Below are positions 1 to 9,300 of a stretch of DNA of 64,000 nucleotides, in pieces. Origin of the DNA: Chthoniobacteraceae bacterium. GTDB taxonomy: Bacteria > Verrucomicrobiota > Verrucomicrobiia > Chthoniobacterales > Chthoniobacteraceae. The DNA lies in assembly GCA_028293625.1 (NCBI GenBank), contig JAQGOL010000036.1:124001-188000 (forward strand), read 5' to 3'. Position 1 is the first letter of the stretch. The number at the start of each line of letters is the position of its first letter. Both the position numbers and the translations under genes were made by a program. Below the pieces are notes generated by a model. The model ran no database searches. It saw nothing but the letters and a program-made list of their open reading frames with translations, and was not told the DNA's origin.

Positions 1-15
1 TCTTGATGTTCTTGA

Positions 16-1713
16 GCTTCAACGGGGCCGCGCTTTTGAAAGCGCGGAAGGCGCAAATGACGGGACCTTCTCAACCACGGTAGTTAAGCTTCAACGGGGC
101 CGCGCTTTTGAAAGCGCGGAAGGGGCAACCCGACGTGATTCGCACTTTGAACGGTGTGATGCTTCAACGGGGCCGCGCTTTTGAAAGCGCGGAAGGACAT
201 GCCCCGAGCCCGATAAAATGGAATCCTACTGCGCTTCAACGGGGCCGCGCTTTTGAAAGCGCGGAAGGATCGAGGACGTGTTTTAAATTCGCTCCGGTAG
301 TCCTAAGCTTCAACGGGGCCGCGCTTTTGAAAGCGCGGAAGGCACCCAGAGGTCACAAAGACTCTCCGCCAGATGTGCATCGCTTCAACGGGGCCGCGCT
401 TTTGAAAGCGCGGAAGGTCGGCGACGAAGACAGCGCGCCGCGCGCTTGTTACACGCTTCAACGGGGCCGCGCTTTTGAAAGCGCGGAAGGGACTCATTTA
501 CTGAGAAGTTGACACTCAACCCAGCTGCTTCAACGGGGCCGCGCTTTTGAAAGCGCGGAAGGGTTTTCCGAAGGTGCGGCTGCGGCGGCTGTAACCAGCT
601 TCAACGGGGCCGCGCTTTTGAAAGCGCGGAAGGAAGCAGTGGTTTATCTTTGCCTCTAATGAAGCAACGCTTCAACGGGGCCGCGCTTTTGAAAGCGCGG
701 AAGGGAGCTTATCTGATTCGCAGGAAATAAGCACGCAGCTGCTTCAACGGGGCCGCGCTTTTGAAAGCGCGGAAGGAAAGAAACCGGCCGCCTTGCTTCC
801 GTCTCGGTTAATGCTTCAACGGGGCCGCGCTTTTGAAAGCGCGGAAGGGCCTCCTCTTATTACAATTACGCGTTCGCGGGAACTGCTTCAACGGGGCCGC
901 GCTTTTGAAAGCGCGGAAGGGTCGAGACACGATCCGCTTCTGCGCCCTTTTCGGGGTGCTTCAACGGGGCCGCGCTTTTGAAAGCGCGGAAGGAACGGCT
1001 TGCTCGTGATTACACGTTTGGCCAGCTCGCTTCAACGGGGCCGCGCTTTTGAAAGCGCGGAAGGCACCATTGCCCCGACCTAGGCGTTGGTTATAACCAC
1101 GCTTCAACGGGGCCGCGCTTTTGAAAGCGCGGAAGGTGAATCCCGTATCCCACAACGTCGCAAACGATATGGCTTCAACGGGGCCGCGCTTTTGAAAGCG
1201 CGGAAGGTTGGATAATCCAAACTACCCGGCAGAGCTGGCAGCCGCTTCAACGGGGCCGCGCTTTTGAAAGCGCGGAAGGTGGGAATGCGCGAACGCGTGC
1301 CTTTGACCAGTTGCGAGCTTCAACGGGGCCGCGCTTTTGAAAGCGCGGAAGGTGGGACGCGGCAGCTACTGCACTTGTAGAATTGCGAGCTTCAACGGGG
1401 CCGCGCTTTTGAAAGCGCGGAAGGCTCGTTGAGATACGGTTTAGCCTGTGCACCGCGAAGCTTCAACGGGGCCGCGCTTTTGAAAGCGCGGAAGGGCTAT
1501 GAGATTCCTCAGGACATGGAGTTTCCACATGAGCTTCAACGGGGCCGCGCTTTTGAAAGCGCGGAAGGCAGCATCTTGATGGAGAAGCGCGCATCATAGA
1601 CTTCGCTTCAACGGGGCCGCGCTTTTGAAAGCGCGGAAGGTGGTAATGGTATCAGCACCTAAGATTCCATTATCCATGCTTCAACGGGGCCGCGCTTTTG
1701 AAAGCGCGGAAGG
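16..1713 (-). CRISPR. CRISPR array, 24 identical 36-bp repeats, type I-G
   Basis: Twenty-four copies of a 36-bp repeat start at 16, 88, 161, 233, 307, 382, 455, 527, 598, 669, 741, 813, 885, 958, 1029, 1101, 1172, 1244, 1317, 1389, 1460, 1533, 1605 and 1678. On the plus strand the repeat begins GCTTCAACGGGG and ends GCGCGGAAGG, and its centre is a 9-bp-stem palindrome (CCGCGCTTT / AAAGCGCGG). The 23 complete spacers are 35-39 bp and unlike each other; bases 1-15 look like the end of another spacer, so the array probably continues to the left. No copy is visibly degenerate. Read on the minus strand the repeat ends GTTGAAGC, which resembles the ATTGAAAC-type 5' handle of type I-B/I-C crRNAs. 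I therefore infer minus-strand transcription with the leader at 1714-2088 and the youngest spacer at 1641-1677. The cas genes alongside assign it to type I-G. Confidence 0.98.
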
Positions 1714-2088
1714 TGCTCCTTTCTAACTGCCTTGCGGGCAGGTGCAAAGGAGGGAGTTTGCGAGCGGTGCGATTTCTGCAGCCGTGTGCGGAGGCGGCAC
1801 TTGAGGGCGAGACGCACGAAAAAGACGCAAGTGGCTGATTTTAAATGCCCGCGAGCGGTCTTCCTGCGGGACGCGGCATCTCACTGCTCGCGGTTCAAAT
1901 GTCAAAGAGTCCAATAGGAAGCGCACATGATACAACAATGTCACCGGGCAGGCTACTTCGCTTCTCTGCCTGCGACAAGCAGAGGGCGCGTACTTTAGGG
2001 AAGGGTATATGCGAGGCAAATGACATAATTTCGAATGAGAGAGGTTCGCGTTGTGTTTTATAAACGACATGTATAAATCACATTAATT
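1714..2088 (-). promoter_or_regulatory. Putative CRISPR leader and cas4-cas1 promoter region
   Basis: This 375-bp stretch between the last repeat and cas4-cas1 has no convincing gene; the small frames lack any recognisable product. It is the expected leader if the array is transcribed leftward. Visible structure: a short hairpin just beside the array (CTGCC at 1726 pairing with GGCAG), and an 8-bp inverted repeat CCGCGAGC (1849-1856) / GCTCGCGG (1886-1893). The final 50 bases are clearly AT-rich and include TATAAA-like tracts just upstream of the cas4-cas1 GTG. The leader role is inferred from position and repeat orientation, not from a recognised leader motif. Confidence 0.55.
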
Positions 2089-4008
2089 GTGTCTCAGTCC
2101 TCCACTGCGGTTACCGAGGGTGAACCGTTAACCGCCCGAATGGTTAATGAATTCGTTTATTGTCCACGCCTATTCCATTACGAATTCGTCGATGGCATTT
2201 TTGTTTCCAGCGCCGACACGTTGCGTGGATCGGCTGAACATCGCCGGGTGGATCGTGGCTCGGGCGCCTTGGCCAAGGCGGCATTGCCAAACGCCGATCC
2301 GGAAGAAAACGCGGTAGGAGAAAAACAGACGATTCATTCGCATTCAGTCCAGCTTGGCTCCGATCGGCTGGGAGTGAGCGCGAAACTCGATCTGGTGGAG
2401 ACCAAGGCAGGGGAGAAAGCGGCTGTTGTCGTGGCGCCGGTGGAATATAAGTCCGGAAGCCCCCGGCAAACCAACGAGGGCATCACGATCTGGGACGCAG
2501 ACCGGATTCAGCTTGGGCTTCAGATGTGGCTCTTGCGCGAGAACGGTTATGTTTGTGAGGAAGGTGTCCTTTATTACAGGGAAACCAAACAGCGTGTGCC
2601 TCTGCGATGGACGCCCGAGTTGGAGAGCTGGGTGGAAGCCCAGGTGAATGGCGCGCGCCGCTGTGCGATGGGAGCGCGTCCGTTGCCGCTGATTGATTCC
2701 CCAAAGTGCCCACGCTGCTCGCTTGCGCCCGTTTGTCTGCCCGACGAAACCAACTGGCTGCGTCAACAGATCGGAGCGGGCGAGAGTGCCCCGGCGGAGT
2801 TGCCGAAGACGGATATGCCAGGGGAACTCTATAAGCCGGCGCCGAGTCCGCCCCGGGCCCCGTCGGATTCCACGATTGAACCGGCGGTTTCCAAGGGCAA
2901 ATTGCGGCGTGGAAAAAACGGTGGAAGCGCGCCGGCTTCGGGTGAACTGCGTCGTCTAATTGCCCCGCGCGATGATCGCCGCGCGGTCTACTTGAACACG
3001 CCGGGTTTGAATGTCGGTCTGCGCCAGGGCGTGTTGGTGGCCAGGGAGAAGGAGAAGGTCGTCCAGGAAATCCGGGTGCAGGACATGAATCATCTGGCCC
3101 TTTTTGGAAATATTCAGCTCTCCACCCAAGCCATCCAAATACTGGCCGGTGAAGAGATTCCGATTACTTACTTTTCGATGGGCGGCTATTTCCATGCGGT
3201 CACCCACGGGCACGGGCTCAGGAACGTGGTTACCCGAATTGAACAATTCCGTGCGGCTGGCGATCCGGTGACCTGCCTGGCATTGGCCAAACGGATGGTG
3301 GCCGGCAAGATCCGCAATCAGCGCACTCTGCTCATGCGCAATCATGAACAGCCACCCGAGGCGGTACTCAAACGGCTGAACCAGGCACAGGCCGATGTGG
3401 AACGCGTCGATTCATTGGGTTCCCTGCTTGGAATGGAAGGCGCCGCTGCCGCGCTTTATTTTGAGCATTTTGGCGGCATGTTGCGACCCCGAAGCGCGGC
3501 CGATATGCCTGACAAGCCCGCTGATGGCGAGCACTGGACCTTTGATTTCCAGGGTCGCAACCGGCGTCCGCCGCGCGACCCGGTCAACGCGATGCTTTCA
3601 CTGGCATACAGTCTTTTGGCCAAGGACTTCACCGTCGCGGCGTATGCGGTGGGGTTTGATCCGTATGTCGGTTTCTATCACCAGCCACGTTTTGGGCGTC
3701 CCGCCCTGGCGCTGGATTTGATGGAAGAATTCCGCGCTTTGGTGGCTGACTCGGCGGTGATCACGGCCATCAACAATGGTTCGATCACCGCGCGCGATTT
3801 CGTGCGCGCGGGCGATGCGGTGAACCTGAGCGCCGCCGGACGCAAAGCCTTTTTTGAGGTGTATGAAAAGCGCGTGACCGGCACGATTCGGCATCCGGTG
3901 TTTGAGTATGAGGTGAGTTACCGGCGGGCCTTTGAATTGCAGTATCGGTTATTGGCCCGGGCGCTTTCGGGCGAGCTCGCGCATTACGTGCCGTTTAAAA
4001 CACGCTGA
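2089..4008 (+). CDS. cas4-cas1: Cas4-Cas1 fusion, spacer integrase with PAM-trimming nuclease domain
   Basis: A 639-aa fusion of the type characteristic of I-G/I-U systems. Residues 1-220 are Cas4: the start motif NEFVYCPRLFHYEFV, a RecB-like nuclease site formed by D101, E119 and K121 (VEYKSG), and four iron-sulfur cysteines (C25, C207, C210, C216). A proline-rich linker of about 70 residues leads to Cas1 from about residue 290 (RRAVYLNTPGLNVGLRQGV). The Cas1 metal site is intact: E450 (GMEGAAAALYF), H531 (FDPYVGFYHQPRFGRPAL) and D543. Cas4 selects and trims prespacers at the PAM; Cas1 with Cas2 integrates them at the leader. I chose the GTG at 2089 because homologues have a short leader before the FVYCPR motif; no strong Shine-Dalgarno is visible. 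First gene of the adaptation arm, 112 bp before cas2. Confidence 0.96.
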   Translation: MSQSSTAVTEGEPLTARMVNEFVYCPRLFHYEFVDGIFVSSADTLRGSAEHRRVDRGSGALAKAALPNADPEENAVGEKQTIHSHSVQLGSDRLGVSAKLDLVETKAGEKAAVVVAPVEYKSGSPRQTNEGITIWDADRIQLGLQMWLLRENGYVCEEGVLYYRETKQRVPLRWTPELESWVEAQVNGARRCAMGARPLPLIDSPKCPRCSLAPVCLPDETNWLRQQIGAGESAPAELPKTDMPGELYKPAPSPPRAPSDSTIEPAVSKGKLRRGKNGGSAPASGELRRLIAPRDDRRAVYLNTPGLNVGLRQGVLVAREKEKVVQEIRVQDMNHLALFGNIQLSTQAIQILAGEEIPITYFSMGGYFHAVTHGHGLRNVVTRIEQFRAAGDPVTCLALAKRMVAGKIRNQRTLLMRNHEQPPEAVLKRLNQAQADVERVDSLGSLLGMEGAAAALYFEHFGGMLRPRSAADMPDKPADGEHWTFDFQGRNRRPPRDPVNAMLSLAYSLLAKDFTVAAYAVGFDPYVGFYHQPRFGRPALALDLMEEFRALVADSAVITAINNGSITARDFVRAGDAVNLSAAGRKAFFEVYEKRVTGTIRHPVFEYEVSYRRAFELQYRLLARALSGELAHYVPFKTR

Positions 4009-4120
4009 TTATTCCAGCGGCGGCCAGGGCGCCGATGCAGAAAAACGGGATTGGGCAAAAAGTGAAAAGACCGTGCGGTCCGGTTCGCGCGAAAGGGATC
4101 TGCAATCCGCAATTCCCCCC

Positions 4121-4411
4121 ATGCGCACCAGCTACATTGTCACCTACGACATTTGCGATCCCAAACGGTTAAGGAAAGCCTTCCATACCTGCAAGGCTTA
4201 CGGCACCCACCTGCAGCTGTCGGTTTTTGAATGCGATCTGAGCGAGGCGGAGTTTGTAAAGCTCAAGAGAGAGCTGGAGGAGGTCATTAAACACGATGAA
4301 GACCAGATCCTGTTTGTCGCGCTGGGAGCTACCGAAACGCGCGGCAAGCGGCTTATTGAATCGATAGGAATCCCTTACACAAAAATGGATGCCGCCTGTT
4401 ACGTTGTATGA
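4121..4411 (+). CDS. cas2: Cas2, integrase partner of Cas1
   Basis: A 96-aa Cas2 of normal length, beginning MRTSYIVTYDICDPKRLRK. It has the ferredoxin-like first strand ending in the conserved aspartate (D10) and the usual KAYGTHLQLSVFECDL second strand. Cas2 dimers bridge two Cas1 dimers during spacer integration. The ATG at 4121 matches the family start exactly; an upstream in-frame extension is unlike Cas2. Its stop overlaps the start of the next gene as ATGA, so the following DUF559 nuclease should be translated from the same mRNA. That coupling to a non-cas gene is the odd feature here. Confidence 0.95.
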   Translation: MRTSYIVTYDICDPKRLRKAFHTCKAYGTHLQLSVFECDLSEAEFVKLKRELEEVIKHDEDQILFVALGATETRGKRLIESIGIPYTKMDAACYVV

Positions 4412-5514
4412 CGGCGGGCGCTTCGATCTTCCTCCGCCGGTGCGCGCCGCCGTGCGATTTCCGCGTGGTGCTGCTTGACGAGAATGCCGAACGGCATTGG
4501 ATGCAACAATCTCCCGCCGGAGAATGGATCCGATGCGGCGCCGGGGATTGGGATCGTGCCGATCAATGGTTTGCACGCGCGCTCGCTTCTCCTCTGACTG
4601 CGCGCTGCTGTATGAAATGGGTGGCGGCCCGGCTTGGCATTGACTCGTTGACGCAAATTTCCGCCCCTTTGCGCGCGCGCATTGTCGAACGCCTGACCGG
4701 GCTTTCCGAGGGAAAGGAGCAACTTGTGGCCCGGCTTTGTATTCAAGTGCTCGGATGGGGGCCACAGGCGAAGTTGGAGCGGTCTGAGTTTTGGCAGGCG
4801 CTTGCCGGGTGTATGCCTGGCGCTTGTTTGCCGCGCATCGTGGTGGAAGGGAACTTCATGCTCGAAGAGGCCGATCGCATTGCCATTGGCGGCGTTTCCA
4901 TTGGTTTCAGGGTGAGCGCCTCCCATTGGGAACGATTTCTGGCCGGGAATAATTGGCGCCATCATGCCGCGCGCTGGCGGCTTGCCCCGGTTTTTGGAGG
5001 CTCCATTTTAGACGATGATGCGGTCGAGAGATCGGACATTCCCGGCACCAAGTGCCGATGCCTCGTGGAAGCCTGCGCGCCGGATGCCATCGCGCAGTTT
5101 GAAATCGCCGCGGCGCTGATCAAAAACGAACAAGCTTCGCATGGCGGGGAATCCGGCGAGGCGCGCAGTGCTGTCGAAGCTTTGCTCTTTTCCGTGCTTG
5201 ATGCGCGGCCACTGACACACGGCCGGTTCTCACTGAATTCGCCGCTCGACTTTCAATTTGGCACGCGCTCGGCCGAGGGCGATCTGGTGGCGCATCACGC
5301 CCGGCTGGTGGTGGAAATCGACAGCTATTTTCACTTTCGCGATTCGGACGGTTACCGACGCGCCCGCCGCAAAGATGCCGCCCTGCAGGAGCACGGCTGG
5401 TTTGTCCTGCGGTTTCTGGCCGCGGACATCGTGCGCGATCTTGAAGGCGTATTGGCGCGAATCGAGGGCCATCTCGCCCGGCTTTCTTATGAACACATTG
5501 ACCTTCAAAGATGA
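4408..5514 (+). CDS. DUF559/Vsr-like PD-(D/E)XK endonuclease-domain protein coupled to cas2
   Basis: 368 aa. The C-terminal third matches the DUF559 (MTES_1575, Vsr-like) endonuclease fold: helix SAVEALLFSVLD, then LNSPLDFQFGTRSAEGDL, LVVEIDSYFHFRDSDGYRRA, and RRKDAALQEHGWFVLRFLAA. The likely metal ligands are D292, E303 and D305, with the conserved FHF histidine just after, all present, so the nuclease looks intact. Residues 1-250 are not a family I recognise; they contain two cysteine-rich patches and no membrane segment. The start ATG overlaps the cas2 stop (ATGA) and the stop lies 26 bp inside the next gene, so this is the first member of a tightly packed three-gene cassette. A DNA-cleaving role is inferred from the fold; the substrate is unknown. 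It is not a known core cas gene. Confidence 0.75.
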   Translation: MTAGASIFLRRCAPPCDFRVVLLDENAERHWMQQSPAGEWIRCGAGDWDRADQWFARALASPLTARCCMKWVAARLGIDSLTQISAPLRARIVERLTGLSEGKEQLVARLCIQVLGWGPQAKLERSEFWQALAGCMPGACLPRIVVEGNFMLEEADRIAIGGVSIGFRVSASHWERFLAGNNWRHHAARWRLAPVFGGSILDDDAVERSDIPGTKCRCLVEACAPDAIAQFEIAAALIKNEQASHGGESGEARSAVEALLFSVLDARPLTHGRFSLNSPLDFQFGTRSAEGDLVAHHARLVVEIDSYFHFRDSDGYRRARRKDAALQEHGWFVLRFLAADIVRDLEGVLARIEGHLARLSYEHIDLQR

Positions 5515-6346
5515 ATTAACGCTCCTTGGTTTTTTAAGCGGTCAAGGCCAGGCGCTCACAACAGCCAAACTGCGCAACGCGCTCAAGCCGGTGCTGCGTC
5601 AGCAATCGCTTGATTTTTCAACACTCCTGCCGCGTCTCGCTGAACTTGCTCTGATTGAAGAGCTACCGCGCCAACCCCGAACGCGCAGCTCGCGCTGGAG
5701 GCTCGCCCCGCCCGGGCATGAGAGTATGCAAGCCCGCCTCGGTGAAGGATCAACCCGTGGCCGGGGCTGGATGATGAAAGCCGCGCGCGCGCTCGCCTCC
5801 GGCCGGACATTCGGAGTCACCTCCCGGATGGCAGTCACGATCGCCGGTCAGCCGGACGCGCTCGCGACTTTCTATCTGGCGACCCGGCTCGGACTGGAAT
5901 TTCAACCCGGGATGACCACCCTCGGTCTTGCCCGGGAGCTCGCGGCCTCGGAACTTGGCGTCACCAACGCGCGCGCTGAAACCCTTTGGAACGGTTTGAT
6001 CGAGCGTGCGCTCGGCACCAAGGCAGCGGAGGAAAACGAACCGTGTTCGATCGAACCGTTTTCTATCCAGGTCCAGCGCGCGGCCCGGACAGCGATCCAC
6101 GGCTGGTTCGGGCCGGGCAAACTGTTCATTCATCATGCCTGGGAAACGTGGCGGCGAAAAACCGGGGATCCGCTTGATTTGCCCGAGTTTAAAAAACGGC
6201 TCCTTGCCGCGCTGCGTGCCGGAGAGCTGGGACTTACCCGCGCCGATTTTACTCCCGTGCTTGATCCCAGCGAACTCGCCCAGGCCGAGATTCGCGACGG
6301 CGTTGAGACCTTCCATTTTCTCACCATTGAACAGACGACCCCATGA
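5489..6346 (+). CDS. Small helical, possibly winged-helix protein of the nuclease-ATPase cassette
   Basis: 285 aa from the ATG at 5489; a longer in-frame extension back to 5258 would run entirely inside the nuclease gene and is rejected. The first 70 residues (FKDELTLLGFLSGQGQALTT, then LLPRLAELALIEELPR and SSRWRLAPPG) look like a winged-helix or BrxA-like module: several helices and a basic wing. The middle is alanine/arginine-rich, and the C-terminus has EFKKRLLAALRAGELGLTRADF, which is typical of helical adaptor proteins in defence operons. No catalytic motif is visible. The 3' end overlaps the ATPase start as ATGA. It could be the DNA-binding or assembly subunit linking nuclease and motor; this is inference from size and context only. 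Confidence 0.6.
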   Translation: MNTLTFKDELTLLGFLSGQGQALTTAKLRNALKPVLRQQSLDFSTLLPRLAELALIEELPRQPRTRSSRWRLAPPGHESMQARLGEGSTRGRGWMMKAARALASGRTFGVTSRMAVTIAGQPDALATFYLATRLGLEFQPGMTTLGLARELAASELGVTNARAETLWNGLIERALGTKAAEENEPCSIEPFSIQVQRAARTAIHGWFGPGKLFIHHAWETWRRKTGDPLDLPEFKKRLLAALRAGELGLTRADFTPVLDPSELAQAEIRDGVETFHFLTIEQTTP

Positions 6347-9300
6347 GCAGCCTTGTTCCCCTCCACTCAATGCCCGTCGAGCCACCGCTTCCCGTGGCGC
6401 AATCACCCGCCACGCCCTGGCAGGAAGCGCGGTGGGCCGCGTTTCAATCGCCTCTGGGCCGGTGCGCTTTTGATGCCGTCGCCGGGACGGAAGACGTCTG
6501 GATGGATGATCCCTACGACGAGGAAACCATCCATGAAGAGGCGCGCCAGACATTTTCCGAGGTCATCGATCTGGCGGCCGATCGCGAGAGGGGAGCCAGT
6601 TCAATCCTTTTGCTCCAAGGCGACGCGGGCTCAGGGAAAACGCATCTCATGGGGGCATTCCGGCGCATGGTCGAGGAGCGTGGCGCGGGATTTTTCACGT
6701 ATGCCCAAATGACGACCTCCTCGCCTGACCTTTGGGCGTATCTCCTGCGCAACGTTGTCGATTGCCTCCAGAAACGCGGCGCTTCCTCCCGTGAAAGCGC
6801 CTGGCTCAGACTCTCGGATTCTCTGGTGGAGCGGCCGTGCATCCCGCCCGAGGAACGCGAGACGTTGCGCACCTCGGAGGATTATTATAGCGCCTTTGAT
6901 GCCATACGCCGTCGGTTGCTGGGTGATTTGTATCATCCCGACCCGGACAAACGGCTCCATTCCGATTTCCTTTCCGCCCTGCTGGCCCTTCAACGCCGCG
7001 ATGGCAATTCATCCGATGCCGCCATGAAATATTTTCGCGGCAACATCCTTGGCGAAGAGGAGGCGCGCTGGCTTTGCTGTCCGCAGGGACTCAGCGGCCA
7101 GGGCGACGCGCAGCAGCTTTTCGACTGGCTGTTGCGGGCGGTGCGCCAGTTCGGCTCCACCCATGGCGGCGCGTTTGTGCTTTGCATCGACCAGATCGAG
7201 GAATTGTTTGAGCGCTCCGAGTCCCAGCGGCGTTTTTCGGAAATGGTGGCGACAGTCTGCTCATTAACCGACCGGCATCCGGGTGTGGTGATCGTGCTGG
7301 CGTGTCTGCGCGATCTTTACATCGGATTGCAATCGTCGTTGTTTCCAACCCATCGCGATCGAGTCGAGGGACAGTGGCCCCACCCGGCCATCCTGAGAAC
7401 CGAACGCACTGCCGATGAAATTTGCGCATTGGTAGGCAAGCGGTTGCGCATGCTCGATGCCGACGCCGCGCTCAAACTCGTGCCAGCTCCGGGCGATGAT
7501 TTGCTTTATCCATTTACCCGCGAGGCGCTTGCCCGCCTTCAAGGATCGCGTCCCCGCTCGGTGCTGATCGAATGCCACCGGGCATGGGAAATTAGCCGGC
7601 GTACAAAGAATCTGCCGCGGATCAAATGCGAGCCCGCATTTTTCCCGGAAGTCGATCCGGTTGCACCGCCACGGATCAGCCCGGTTGTCCCATTGCCGGC
7701 CGCCGCCATGCCACTCGAATCCGCATGGTCCGAGCGCTGGAATGATTTTCGCACCGCATGGAGTGGCGCCGTTCCCGCACAGACCAGCGAATTGGCGGAG
7801 TTGCTTGCCTGGGGGGTCAATACGCTGGCCGCACAAACAGGCGCGCCATTGCGGGCCGAGGCCGCCGCCGACCTGGTGCATCTCAACCGCGATGGCGAAG
7901 ATGCCACGGCCGCCATCTGCAACGCCGCTTCCCAAGGGGGCAAGCTGCTGGCCCAGCTCCATTCACTCCGTCGATTTGCCACCGAGACAGGGCGCAAACC
8001 GCTGGCTGTTCGTGCCACCGAATTTGCTAAGAGCCCCAAAGCGCAAGTCATGCTGCAGGTCGGTGAACTCGTGAAGATTGGCGGACGCCGTGTCATTTTC
8101 CCCGAAGCCGATTGGAGAAGCGTTCAGGCATGGCGCGAGTTTGCCGGCATCCACGATGGCGAAACAGGCTTTGCTCATTGGATTAAACAGGCACGCCCTT
8201 TGAGCAAGGTATCGGCATTGCGGGATTTGGTAAAACTCGACGAACTGTCCTGGGGCGAGACGCGGGCCGAGCCAATCGATCTTCCTGAACCGGCCCCCGA
8301 TTTAACCCATCCCGTCGCCACGCCGGCTGAAGCGCCGTTTGATCCCGACTCGATTTTATTGGGTAAAACCGAAGGGCTGCGTTGCGAACCGATCACGCTC
8401 GCGACGGCCTCGCTTACCCAGCATCTGGCCGTGCTCGGCGGGACCGGTTCGGGCAAGACCACCGTGGCGCTGACCTTGATTGAAGGACTGCTTTTGCGCG
8501 GGATTCCCACCATCCTGATCGACCGCAAAGGCGACCTTGCCCGGTATGCCGATCCAGTCTCGCTCGCCGCGCTTCCCGGCCAGGCCGGTGCTCTTTTTCG
8601 TGAGCGTGTCGATGTCGCGCTCTTCACACCCGGCGCTGAGGCGGGCCGTCCGCTCGCCCTTCCGGTGCTGCCGGCGCGAATCGTTGGAGCCACCTCCGAA
8701 GAGATTCGCAATCAGGCCGGCGCCGCCGCCCACGCGCTCGCCGCCATGCTCGGATACAACGAAGGCCGCGCCCATCAGCCCAGGCGCGCGGCGCTGGCTG
8801 CCGCAATCGAAGTACTCCTTGAGCTTGATGGGGAACCGCCCACACTCGATCGCCTCCTCGATTTGATGAACGCCGAGGACCCGGCCCTCCTGCAGGCCCT
8901 TGACTATATCGATCCCAGAAACCTCCGGACGCTCGTCCAGGATCTCGGCGCATTTCGCCGCCTCAACGCGCGGCTGCTCGGATCCGGAGCTGAACCGCTT
9001 GAAGCCGAACGACTCCTTGGCGTGGGCGCGCATCGGGTCGAAGGCAAGACCCGCCTTTGCATTCTTTCCACCAAGTTCCTTGGCGGCGACAACCTGGTTC
9101 AATTCTGGGTGGCCCAACTCCTGATGGAACTGGCCCGGTTTGCATCCGCGCAACCGGCCTCTCGCCTCCAGGCCGTCCTGATGATCGATGAAGCCGATCT
9201 TTTCCTGCCGGCCGTTGGCCAGCCCGCCAGCAAACAGCCGATTGAAAACGCCCTGCGCCGTTTCCGTTCCCAGGGGATCGGCCTCATCCTGGCCTCGCAA

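Noticed and set aside
108-1453. Open frames across the CRISPR array, some over 60 residues, on both strands
   Set aside because: They translate the repeats (LQRGRAFESAEG and its antisense) and change at every spacer; no start signal or codon pattern. They are artefacts of 36-bp repeats without stops.
4009-4120. Possible promoter or degenerate repeat between cas4-1 and cas2
   Set aside because: The stretch has GC-rich runs (GGTCCGGTTCGCGCG) but no match to the array repeat and no clear promoter; read as ordinary spacer.
5258-5488. 77-residue N-terminal extension of the winged-helix-like protein
   Set aside because: It lies entirely inside the nuclease gene in another frame and is arginine/tryptophan-rich in the way of shadow frames; the ATG at 5489 gives a sensible N-terminus.
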